A DNA stretch of 64,000 nt from Kapaibacterium sp044224925 (GTDB lineage Bacteria; Bacteroidota; Ignavibacteria; Kapaibacteriales; Kapaibacteriaceae), in the NCBI GenBank assembly GCA_044224925.1, contig JBGAJM010000002.1, positions 1 to 64,000 of the forward strand, in the 5' to 3' direction. A program made the translations under genes and the position numbers. Under the pieces are notes generated by a model. The model had not been told where the DNA came from and ran no database searches. It saw only the letters and a list, made by a program, of their open reading frames with translations. Of the stretch, positions 35,951 through 44,442 are shown one piece after another (the stretch's first letter is position 1; each line of letters begins with the position of its first letter).

Positions 35951-37147
35951 TCAGACGTGTGCGTGTTTTCGAGAATACAGGAAGTACTTTTCAAAGGCGA
36001 GCTTGGCCCAGTGCGCTTGCGGTCCGGGGATGATGAACTCAAGATGACGTGAACCGAGCATGTGATCGCCAACGATCATCATGCCCATGTTGCCGGTGTC
36101 CATGATGCAATAGGCATGGATCATGCTGAAGGGCATGGTCTTCTCTTCTGTTCCATCGATGGCCGCCTTGATGTTATGGGCAGCCGTCTTTGCCATTTGC
36201 TCCGACGGATATCCCGTCTTCGGAACACCGCATGCAACAGGCGTTTCACCGGCAGGTGGGACGAAGACCGTGACGCCGGCTGCATAGATCTCGGGATAGA
36301 CCTTGTGCCGATAGCCATCGTCGGTTTCAATGAAGCCGTTCGCATTGCCGAGTCCGGGCGTGTTGCGAATGGCATCGATCCCCAGGAATCGCGGAATGAT
36401 CATCGTATAGCGCGAAGGAAGGAACGTTCCGTCCTTAAGCTGCACCCCATCGGGCTTCACTTCTTCAATGGTCGCATTGGTGTACCAGTCGATATCGTAC
36501 ATCTTGAACATCTTCTCACACATGGTCTGACCATTGGAGAAGCCACCGATACCGAAGTGGGCAAGGAATGGTTCGGCCGTCACGTAGGAGAGCTTCACCT
36601 TGTCGTGCAGATGATGTTTCTTCAATTGATACCGCACATTGAACAGGAACTCATAGGCGGCTCCGAAGCAGGCGGCGCCTTGTGCGGCTCCGATGACGAT
36701 GGGACCTGGATCCTTGAGGAATTCCTCCCAGCCCTTGCGTGCATCTTCGGCATGACCAACGTTACAGATCGAATGGCTGTTCTTATGCGGTCCAAGACCG
36801 GGGATCATATCGAAGTCCACTTTCGGTCCGGTCGCAATGAGCAGATAGTCGTACGGGATCTCCTGCGTTGGCGTGATCACCAACTTCTTCTCGGGATCGA
36901 ATCGCGTTACCGCCTCTTCGATGAATGAGATCCCTTTCGACGCATAGATCGGGCGAACATCGAATGAGATGTCCTTTTCGTCGCGTAATCCGAAGGGATA
37001 CCAGATGAGCGACGGGATGAAGACGAAGTTGTGCGAATTGGCAACGACGGTGATGTTGTGCTTGTCGCCAAGGAGTTCTTTGAGTTCAAGTGCTCCGGTG
37101 TAACCGGCGAAACTCGTACCCACGACCACGATATTCTTGCGTTCCAT
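35951..37147 (-). CDS. Sulfide:quinone oxidoreductase-family flavoprotein
   Basis: This 398-residue FAD protein has the N-terminal dinucleotide fold NIVVVGTSFAGYTGALEL, the middle ATGPKVDFD block, and the late PEIYAAGVTVFVPP segment before the cysteine-containing PVACGVPKTGYPSEQMA. Two cysteines at family-like places (GAACFGAA near 165 and VACGV near 315) could form the sulfide-oxidising pair. The family passes electrons from sulfide to quinone at the membrane. The ATG at 37147 is chosen for its GGAGG site; an ATG nine codons upstream lacks one. Pairing with a rhodanese supports a sulfur role. Confidence 0.85.
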   Translation of the reverse strand: MERKNIVVVGTSFAGYTGALELKELLGDKHNITVVANSHNFVFIPSLIWYPFGLRDEKDISFDVRPIYASKGISFIEEAVTRFDPEKKLVITPTQEIPYDYLLIATGPKVDFDMIPGLGPHKNSHSICNVGHAEDARKGWEEFLKDPGPIVIGAAQGAACFGAAYEFLFNVRYQLKKHHLHDKVKLSYVTAEPFLAHFGIGGFSNGQTMCEKMFKMYDIDWYTNATIEEVKPDGVQLKDGTFLPSRYTMIIPRFLGIDAIRNTPGLGNANGFIETDDGYRHKVYPEIYAAGVTVFVPPAGETPVACGVPKTGYPSEQMAKTAAHNIKAAIDGTEEKTMPFSMIHAYCIMDTGNMGMMIVGDHMLGSRHLEFIIPGPQAHWAKLAFEKYFLYSRKHAHV

Positions 37148-37233
37148 GATGTCCTCCGTGTACGTAGAACACATGCAACTTAGGGTCGGTCAGGCACCAC
37201 GGTCTGTGATAGAAGTCACATTCGACCGAAACA

Positions 37234-39015
37234 CTAAAAGCCCACCACATTGCCGAGTCCGGCACGCACAGGGAACCAGATGGTCTGCATCACGGCAGCA
37301 TCGGCCGGAAGCGTGTAGTTGATCACGCCGGTCTTGTAATCGGAGTCGGAGGGAAGGTTCTCGGTGCGGACGACAAAGGTGTTCGCAACCCACGAAACGA
37401 TGGAGTTCAGGAAGCCGGCCTTCTTGGTCTTCTCATTCAGAAGCTCCACGCCAAGACCGGTATACGAGGCCTTCAGCCATCCACGCGAAGCACGTCCACG
37501 CACCGTGAACCCGAACGAGGCCTCGTGCACCTTGCCACCCTTGATCCGCATGTTGTCCGAGATCGTCACGAAGCCATTGAGGATGGTAGGGTCGATGGCG
37601 GCAAGGCTGCCTGTTGCATCGAGCGAATAGGTTGGAGATGCGAGCGGGAAGATGAACTGTGCCTTCATGCGCGACGTGCCCATGAAGCGTCCCGCTGCCG
37701 TTACGGTCATTGTCCCCCTCGGATCGACGCCCACAGCGCGGAAGGCAATGTTGTCCCACCATAGTCTGCCCGGTGTGGCGCTATTGGCATGATACTCTCC
37801 GTAGTTGATCGATGCGGCAGGAACGGAGATGGTATCGATCTTGAGTGAGAACGGTATGCGCCGTGCAAGGTCGTTGAGTTGCGGCGTGGGTTTGCCCGTC
37901 GACCTTGGTGCAGGCGGACGCATGTTGGAAAGTACGTCGAGCGAGACCGTGGCAATGGAGCACGATCGCACATGGAGCGCCGTGCCATTGGCCGCGGCAT
38001 TGAGATCGATCCCGTCGAGCAGCACCGACCGACCACTGGCCGCGATGCGGTCCGAACGGCCGTTGCGCTTGAAGTAGGCCGCATCGGACTCCGTTGCCGT
38101 AATGGCGAACGAGTCGATGCGAATGGCATGATCGCGATACGAGAATGTTACCTGATGTGCCCGAATGGTGAGACCAAGCGGATCGACAAGTAGGATCGTA
38201 TCAACTTGCATGGAAGAGTCTCGCTCGTTGATACGCAAGTGCGGATGCACGATCAGCGAACGCTTGCCACTTGCATAGTTGCGTCCCATGGTTGCGATCG
38301 ACACGTCGATGGATCCCAACGGTCGAGCACCAACGACACCGGCCCGGATGTCGGTCACGGTGATGTTCAGGTCCTTCGTTGCGCCTGCGAACGTATCGGC
38401 AGGTGTACGTTCGTGGTTGATGAACTCGGCGCCGATCACGCGCACAGCGTTGATGGTGAGCGGACGTACATACGTTGGAAGCGATTCGATGAGGGCACGT
38501 TGAATGAGCGTGTCGACGTTCGGGATCTTCGGAAGCTGAAAGGCAGAGGTGTCAACGACCTTCGATGCCGTGTCGCGCTTCGAGGTCCAGTACGACCGCT
38601 CCAATCGCGGATGGGCGATCTCGATATCACCGAGGGAAAGTCCATCGCCGAGCATCACATCATACCACGTGAGTCCGGAACAGGTGACATGCGTCAGACT
38701 TGCATCGAGGATCTGTCCGCTGGTCGCCGACGAGTCTGCGATATAGACATGCACATCACGGATCTCGAGTCGGTTCGTGAAGAACGAATACGTGATCGAG
38801 CCGATCTGCACGGAGTTCTTCGCACCGATCTCGCGTACTTGCGCCTCGGCGCGTTCCTGCAGATACGTGGTCACGGCCCGCTGCACCTTGTTCTGCACGG
38901 TGTCGTTGAGGAAGATGTAGGCCGCGACCATGACGAGCACCACCAAGAGTGCGACCGATGCGGCAACATAGGCTCCAATGCGAAGCGCTTTGCGAAGAAC
39001 GGGGCGTGTGTTCAT
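37234..39015 (-). CDS. AsmA-like/DUF748-type envelope protein, copy 2
   Basis: This 593-residue protein has one N-terminal transmembrane helix (ASVALLVVLVMVAAYIFL near residues 18-35) followed by a long beta-rich region. The general form is that of AsmA/DUF748/TamB-like proteins, which span the envelope and help lipid transport or outer-membrane assembly. It aligns end to end with its neighbour at 39039-40820: both are 593 residues, both have SITYSFFTN or SLRYSFFTN near 70, GLTWYDVMLGDG or GLAWYDVMFGDG, and end QTIWFPVRAGLGNVVGF or QTIWFPIRAGLGDVIGF. No Shine-Dalgarno is seen; a TAACTTG box lies four bases before the ATG. Confidence 0.78.
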   Translation of the reverse strand: MNTRPVLRKALRIGAYVAASVALLVVLVMVAAYIFLNDTVQNKVQRAVTTYLQERAEAQVREIGAKNSVQIGSITYSFFTNRLEIRDVHVYIADSSATSGQILDASLTHVTCSGLTWYDVMLGDGLSLGDIEIAHPRLERSYWTSKRDTASKVVDTSAFQLPKIPNVDTLIQRALIESLPTYVRPLTINAVRVIGAEFINHERTPADTFAGATKDLNITVTDIRAGVVGARPLGSIDVSIATMGRNYASGKRSLIVHPHLRINERDSSMQVDTILLVDPLGLTIRAHQVTFSYRDHAIRIDSFAITATESDAAYFKRNGRSDRIAASGRSVLLDGIDLNAAANGTALHVRSCSIATVSLDVLSNMRPPAPRSTGKPTPQLNDLARRIPFSLKIDTISVPAASINYGEYHANSATPGRLWWDNIAFRAVGVDPRGTMTVTAAGRFMGTSRMKAQFIFPLASPTYSLDATGSLAAIDPTILNGFVTISDNMRIKGGKVHEASFGFTVRGRASRGWLKASYTGLGVELLNEKTKKAGFLNSIVSWVANTFVVRTENLPSDSDYKTGVINYTLPADAAVMQTIWFPVRAGLGNVVGF

Positions 39016-39038
39016 CGCGCAAGTTACATCCTAGGCCT

Positions 39039-40820
39039 TCAGAACCCGATGACATCTCCCAGTCCGGCTCTGATCGGGAACCAGATCGTTTGCATCACGG
39101 CAGCATCGGAGTGCATGGTATACTGGATCTTTCCCACCTTGAAATCTCCGTCGCCCCGCTTGTTGGTGCCACGGATCACAAAGGCATTGGCGATCCACGA
39201 GGTGATGGAGTCGAAGAACCCCGTCTTCTTCGACTTCTCGTTGAGCATGGCCACCTTGAGATCGGTATACGTTGCATTCACAGAACCACGAGCCTTGTTC
39301 CCATTCACCTCGAACGAATACGATGCTTCCTGCACATTGCCACGCGTGATCCGCAGATCGTCGGAGTACGGAAGGAAGGAGTTGAGTCGCTCAGGGTTCA
39401 AGGCGGCAAGGCTTCCCGTCGAACGCATGCGATAGATCTGTGAGGCGAGATCGAACTCGAAGTGAGCTTTCATGTAGGTGGCTCCGAAGAACCTGCCTGC
39501 TGCATCGATCATGAGCGTCTTGCTTGGATCGACGTTCAGTGCCTGGAAGCGTATGTCGTCCCACCACAATCGGCCGGCAGTTTGACTGTGTGGATGCAGT
39601 TCGCCGTAATTGATCGTGGCGTTGACGACACGGATGGTGTCGAGGTGCAAGACGAACGGCACCATGTGAGCGAGGTCGTTGAGTTGCAACGGACGCGGAC
39701 CTTTCTTCTTTGCTGGCCGCATGTTGCTCAGAACATCCAGGCTACATCGCGCCACCACACACGACCGAGCCTTGAGAGCCGTGCCGTTCGTCAGCGCCGT
39801 TATGTCGATGCCGTTCAGACGGATCTTGCCGCACGATGCAGCGATCCGATCGGAGCGACCGTGACGGGCGAAGTAGGCATCGTCGGAGCCAGTGACGCCA
39901 ATGTGGAACGTATCGACGCGGATGGAGTGATCGCGATACGAGAAGACCATCTTGCGCGATTCCACCGTCATGCCGTGCGGGGCCACATAGCGGATCGTGT
40001 CGATCGTGAACGAAGAATCGGTGGCCGTGATGTCGAGATGCGGATGCGAAACGGACACGCGAGAGCTATCGGAATAGGTTCTGCCCAGCCAACCGATGGC
40101 AATGTTCAACGTGGCGATCGGTCGCACACCAACAACACCCATGGCAATGCCGGTGACGGCGAACGACATGTCCTTGTACCGTCCAACGTACGAACTAGCA
40201 GGACCTGTTTCTCGGTTGAGGAGCGTTCCGTGTGCCATGTGAACGGAACGGATCTTGAGCGGACGCACATTGGTTGGCAGCAGACCATACATGGCACGCT
40301 GGATCAACGTGTCGACGTTCGGGAACTTGGGCAATGCGAACTCGCTGGTATCCAGCACGGCCTGCATCGTGTCGGGATGCAGATCCCAGTGCGTGCGCTC
40401 CACGCGTGGCGATTCAAAGGTGACATCACCGAGCGAGATCCCGTCACCGAACATCACATCGTACCATGCCAATCCTGTGCAACGCGCTTCCGGAATGCGC
40501 ACGTCGACGATGAGTCCCTTCGGTGCTGTTGAATCGTGATACAGCACGTGCACGTCGTGAATGTTCAGCGTGTTCGTGAAGAACGAGTAGCGTAGTGATC
40601 CGATCTCGACGCGGTTCTTTGTGCCGAGATGCTGGGCTTCGGCGTTGGCGCGTTCCTGAAGGTAGGAGGTGAGCGACCGCTGAATGCGTTCTTGAATGTC
40701 GTCGCTCAAGAGGATGTAGACGAGAAGCGTTCCGATGACAAGTACTGCCAGGGTCCCACCGCCAATGTACAAGGCCATTCGAAGGAGTTTTTTCGTGACG
40801 GGAGTAAAGGATTGGTCCAT
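39039..40820 (-). CDS. AsmA-like/DUF748-type envelope protein, copy 1
   Basis: This is the upstream twin of the protein at 37234-39015, with the same length, one N-terminal membrane helix (GGTLAVLVIGTLLVYILL) and the same beta-rich body. Shared positions include PNVDTLIQRA, IAASCGKIRLNGIDI against IAASGRSVLLDGIDL, and LDVLSNMRP. A tandem duplication that has since diverged is the simplest explanation. It is divergent from the multicopper oxidase gene, with 39 bases between the two starts. The precise envelope function is unknown. Confidence 0.78.
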   Translation of the reverse strand: MDQSFTPVTKKLLRMALYIGGGTLAVLVIGTLLVYILLSDDIQERIQRSLTSYLQERANAEAQHLGTKNRVEIGSLRYSFFTNTLNIHDVHVLYHDSTAPKGLIVDVRIPEARCTGLAWYDVMFGDGISLGDVTFESPRVERTHWDLHPDTMQAVLDTSEFALPKFPNVDTLIQRAMYGLLPTNVRPLKIRSVHMAHGTLLNRETGPASSYVGRYKDMSFAVTGIAMGVVGVRPIATLNIAIGWLGRTYSDSSRVSVSHPHLDITATDSSFTIDTIRYVAPHGMTVESRKMVFSYRDHSIRVDTFHIGVTGSDDAYFARHGRSDRIAASCGKIRLNGIDITALTNGTALKARSCVVARCSLDVLSNMRPAKKKGPRPLQLNDLAHMVPFVLHLDTIRVVNATINYGELHPHSQTAGRLWWDDIRFQALNVDPSKTLMIDAAGRFFGATYMKAHFEFDLASQIYRMRSTGSLAALNPERLNSFLPYSDDLRITRGNVQEASYSFEVNGNKARGSVNATYTDLKVAMLNEKSKKTGFFDSITSWIANAFVIRGTNKRGDGDFKVGKIQYTMHSDAAVMQTIWFPIRAGLGDVIGF

Positions 40821-40859
40821 GGCGTATTTTGCTCTTCAGATCAATTGGGAGAAACGAAA

Positions 40860-42569
40860 ATGGATCGACGCCGATTTCTGGGCACGTCGTTCGGCACACT
40901 GGCATTGGCAGCATCGCTGCCCCGCCACCTTGCTGCCGCCGAAGATCCCACGCCGATACCACAGACTGTGGGGAATCCCTTAAAGGTTCCTGCCGTGTGG
41001 GATGGAAAGTCGATGATCATGCCCTATGAGGCCAATGTCGAGATCTGGCCCGGCACCCGGTCCAAGGTGATCGCCATGGGCGCCTACCCTGCCTGGACGG
41101 TGGTCCTGGACAAGGGCAAGAAGCTCAATGCCACGTTCCACAACATGCTGCAGGAAGAATTTCCCATCCATTGGCACGGATTGATGGTGCCCGAGAAGAT
41201 GGATGGACATCCGTCGGACGCTCTGCAACCGAATGCGATGTACAACTACTACTTCCCGATCAAGAATCGCGCTGGCACCTATTTCTACCATTCCCACGCG
41301 CATATGAAAACAGGGAAGCATGTCTTCAACGGCATGTATGGCGCCTTCATCATTCACGACGACGAGGAGCGGGCACTGGGTCTGCCGAGCGGCGAATTCG
41401 ATGTGCCGGTGATCATTCAGGATGTTCGCATCGACAGCAACAAACAGCTCGACTATGCACCGGACCACATGGACGGCATGGAAGGCTACATGGGCAACGT
41501 CATGCTCACGAACGGTACGCCCGATGCCACGCTTGCCGTGAAGCGCGGATCGTATCGATTCCGGCTGCTCAATGCGTCGAATGCTCGTCTCTACAAGCTG
41601 CACCTGGGCAACGATCTTCCGTTCACGATCATCTCGTCGGACGGAGGACTGCTGGAGACGGCATCCAACGTCACGGAACTGTGGTTGGGTCCGGCCGAGC
41701 GATACGACATCATCGTCGACTTCTCATCGCATGCACCCGGAACAACGTTCGCCCTGCGTTCTGCCGAGTATCCGGCGCCTCCCGGACACATGGGTGGTGC
41801 ACAGCCGTTGTATCCGCAAGGACGTCCGTTCGACATTCTCGCGTTCACCGTCACAGAAGCCTCGGCACCGGTCTACACCGTACCAAGCAAGCTCTCCACC
41901 ATTGAACGCTACAACGAGGCCGATGCCAAGCGCGTGCGCACCTTCGAGCTCGCCATGCAGATGTCGTTGGGCATGAAGCATACGATCAACGGCAAGCTCT
42001 TCGACATGATGCGTATCGACGAAGAAGTGCCCTTCGATGAGCTCGAGATCTGGGAGGTTTGGAACAACGACGATTCCATGACGCATCCGATCCACATCCA
42101 CGGAACACAGGTACAGATCCTTTCGCGCAATGGCAAGACCGATCTTCCCTTGCATGAGCGTGGGTGGAAGGACACGATGCTCGTCCATCCGGATGAGCGG
42201 TTACGCTTCCTCGTGAAGTTCGCCGACTACGACGGCATGTACATGATGCACTGCCATAACCTCGAGCACGAAGACGATGGCATGATGATCAACATCATGG
42301 TGAACAAGACGACCTCGGTCCGTGAAGAGCGAAATGCCGGCGTTGTGACGGCATCGTATCTCGCATCACAGGACATGATCGTGGCCACCATTCCAGCATC
42401 GATGAATGCCACATCGGTGGACGTTCATGCGATCGATGGAAGCGTCGTGCTCTCCGTGCCGTTGCACGAAGGCGTGGACGAGGCGCGCTTGCCCGCATCA
42501 GCACTTGCTTCCGGCACGTACTGGGTCCGCGCAGGACGTCAGAGCGTTCCCGTTGCCATCATGCGGTGA
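40860..42569 (+). CDS. Tat-exported multicopper oxidase with T9SS-like C-terminal domain
   Basis: This 569-residue enzyme of the CueO/laccase class has a Tat signal (MDRRRFLGTSFGTLALAASL) and all four copper-binding blocks: HWHG near residue 104, HSHAH near 144, HPIHIHG near 415 and HCHNLEHEDDGMM near 465. It oxidises metal ions or phenolic compounds and reduces oxygen in the periplasm. After about residue 485 an extra domain (SVDVHAIDGSVVLSVPL, then ASALASGTYWVRAG) resembles a T9SS sorting tail. A GGGAGA ribosome site supports the ATG at 40860. The gene overlaps the convergent hydrolase by 11 bases. Confidence 0.92.
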   Translation: MDRRRFLGTSFGTLALAASLPRHLAAAEDPTPIPQTVGNPLKVPAVWDGKSMIMPYEANVEIWPGTRSKVIAMGAYPAWTVVLDKGKKLNATFHNMLQEEFPIHWHGLMVPEKMDGHPSDALQPNAMYNYYFPIKNRAGTYFYHSHAHMKTGKHVFNGMYGAFIIHDDEERALGLPSGEFDVPVIIQDVRIDSNKQLDYAPDHMDGMEGYMGNVMLTNGTPDATLAVKRGSYRFRLLNASNARLYKLHLGNDLPFTIISSDGGLLETASNVTELWLGPAERYDIIVDFSSHAPGTTFALRSAEYPAPPGHMGGAQPLYPQGRPFDILAFTVTEASAPVYTVPSKLSTIERYNEADAKRVRTFELAMQMSLGMKHTINGKLFDMMRIDEEVPFDELEIWEVWNNDDSMTHPIHIHGTQVQILSRNGKTDLPLHERGWKDTMLVHPDERLRFLVKFADYDGMYMMHCHNLEHEDDGMMINIMVNKTTSVREERNAGVVTASYLASQDMIVATIPASMNATSVDVHAIDGSVVLSVPLHEGVDEARLPASALASGTYWVRAGRQSVPVAIMR

Positions 42570-43947
42570 TCGCCACGAGCGAGCTGTATCGGTCGACACG
42601 TACATCGACGAGCGTTGTGGTGTTCGGATAGAACAACGCGATCCCATCCTTTGCCGACGGGTCGAACACCACCATGCGTTCAAAGGGCTTGGTGTGATAG
42701 GCGATCTGCTTGTCGCCCGCACTTGCCTCGATGCTCATCGTGATCACATGCGTTGGCGCACCGTTCGTTGTGAGCAGATCGTTGACCGCACGCACATCCA
42801 ACAAGAACCGTCGATACTCCGGCGCTGCACCATGCGTGTGAGCGTTCTTCTTGAGCAGGTCATCAAGGATGGAACTCCGTCGCTCTTCCTCATCCGATCG
42901 TTGTGCCGCCGCATCGATGCAAGCGAATCCCGAGACGAGCTCATTGGAGATCTTCGATCGGTCCCACACATCGAACAGCATGTGATAGTCGGTGATGGGC
43001 ATGTTGCGATCGTCGCGTAGCCGGAAATAGAACTGCTGAAAATCCGGTTGTTGCTGCAGGTGTTGATACTGCGTGGTGAACTGCACGGCGCGATCTTGCA
43101 GTGTGGTGTGGTTCGGATCGTCGGCAAGCGTCGTGAGGATGAACGAGGCCACATCGTCGTTCTCGAGAATGGTGGCATGGTCACAATCCGCATGGATGGC
43201 CAGCGGAACGTTGGGAAGGTCGGGCGTGGTGAGCCATGCCGCCTTCACATCCTCTCCGTGGTTCTTGACGCGGACAAGGTCGAGCGTGAAGATGCGCGAC
43301 TGGAGTCCGGCACCCGCCACCACGATGGTCCCGTCGGTACCATCTTCATTGATGAGCTTTCGAATACCGCCATACGGTCGCGCACCGGTGATCACGCAGG
43401 CGCGGATCCGTCCATCGCCGTACAGCGTTCCCGATGGTGCGAACAGATCGTACTCTGCGAGCTCCCATTGTTTGGGTGAGGCAAGTTCAAGGGCGGAAAG
43501 GATCTGAACGCCCACTTCATTGAAGTCTTCGAATTGGCGATTGCCTTTGGCAAGTCGACCCAACAACGATGTGCCCTTGCTCGCCAATGGCGAACCGAAG
43601 TTCGCCGGTGCCAGATAGAATACACGGTCGACGTGCCCAGCGATGTTGGCCCAAGCGAACTGCTTGAGTAGTTGACGCACGACCAAGGCGCCGGTGCTGT
43701 GCGTGATGAAGTGCAGCGGCGGCACGCCTGCATCGAGCAGACCATGAGCCTTCAGCTCGGTGTACAGGCCCTCGGCGATGTCTTCGAGATTGGCCTGGTC
43801 TTCGAGGGAATTGTAGTCGACGTAGTGCAACGCCAATGCATCGATGGGTTGCTGTCGGCGCGCATTCTGCTTTGTCAGCAAGGCGCCGATCGATGTGCGC
43901 ATACTCTCGGCCTTATCACTCCAGCCGTGAACGATCACCACATTCAT
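42559..43947 (-). CDS. Alpha/beta hydrolase (lipase/esterase-like)
   Basis: This roughly 462-residue cytoplasmic protein starts MNVVIVHGWSDKAESMRTSI, the first strand and oxyanion site of an alpha/beta hydrolase. A nucleophile elbow FITHSTGAL near residue 79 follows, with LAPANFGSPLA after it, as in triacylglycerol-lipase-like families. The C-terminal 200 residues are beta-rich and not recognised. The start at 43947 has AGGAGG five bases upstream; a longer frame to 44019 has no such site. Substrate unknown. Confidence 0.82.
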   Translation of the reverse strand: MNVVIVHGWSDKAESMRTSIGALLTKQNARRQQPIDALALHYVDYNSLEDQANLEDIAEGLYTELKAHGLLDAGVPPLHFITHSTGALVVRQLLKQFAWANIAGHVDRVFYLAPANFGSPLASKGTSLLGRLAKGNRQFEDFNEVGVQILSALELASPKQWELAEYDLFAPSGTLYGDGRIRACVITGARPYGGIRKLINEDGTDGTIVVAGAGLQSRIFTLDLVRVKNHGEDVKAAWLTTPDLPNVPLAIHADCDHATILENDDVASFILTTLADDPNHTTLQDRAVQFTTQYQHLQQQPDFQQFYFRLRDDRNMPITDYHMLFDVWDRSKISNELVSGFACIDAAAQRSDEEERRSSILDDLLKKNAHTHGAAPEYRRFLLDVRAVNDLLTTNGAPTHVITMSIEASAGDKQIAYHTKPFERMVVFDPSAKDGIALFYPNTTTLVDVRVDRYSSLVAITA

Positions 43948-44010
43948 ACACCCTCCTCTGTCACACTTCGGTTGTTCTGTGTCCCTCCAGCGTACACCAC
44001 CGGAGTTCGT

Positions 44011-44442
44011 ATGCATCACCTACCATTTCCCATTGGCCTTCATCTCATCCTCACGCCGGGCGCGTCCTGCGCGCTCATTCCCGACGATCGGTGCGCGGCC
44101 ATACACGAGGCCATCCTGTTGGCGGCGCATCGGGCCGACTGTGCCTTCAAGGCCGCCCATGTCGAGGCGGACCATGTGCACGTGCTAGTGATCGCCGTCG
44201 ACGAGCAACATGCCGCATCGTTCTTCGATGAACTTGTCGAACATACGACATCGGCCGCTCGCAACGGATCGCAGTACGAGGCCTTTGCGTGGAACGATCG
44301 CGTGCACCTGACGTTGCTGCTGCCGTGGCATATCGAGGTGTTCGCGTCGTTCGTGCGCGACCAGGCGCACTATCACGAGACCCATACCCTGGAGCAGGAG
44401 CTCGACGAAGTGTTCCTGCCTCCGATGCGCGTTATGCCGTAG
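44011..44442 (+). CDS. Y1 (IS200/REP-associated) transposase-like protein without catalytic Tyr
   Basis: This 143-residue protein has the fold and order of the TnpA/RAYT Y1 family. It has MHHLPFPIGLHLILTP, the metal-binding His pair in EADHVHVLVIAV (H-V-H), and the C-terminal helix SFVRDQAHYHETHTLEQEL. This helix aligns with the family pattern YIxNQxxHH..sFxxE, but phenylalanine stands where the nucleophilic tyrosine should be. A GGAG site supports the start. No flanking REP palindromes or IS ends are visible. It may be a dead or domesticated relative that binds DNA without cutting. Confidence 0.75.
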   Translation: MHHLPFPIGLHLILTPGASCALIPDDRCAAIHEAILLAAHRADCAFKAAHVEADHVHVLVIAVDEQHAASFFDELVEHTTSAARNGSQYEAFAWNDRVHLTLLLPWHIEVFASFVRDQAHYHETHTLEQELDEVFLPPMRVMP

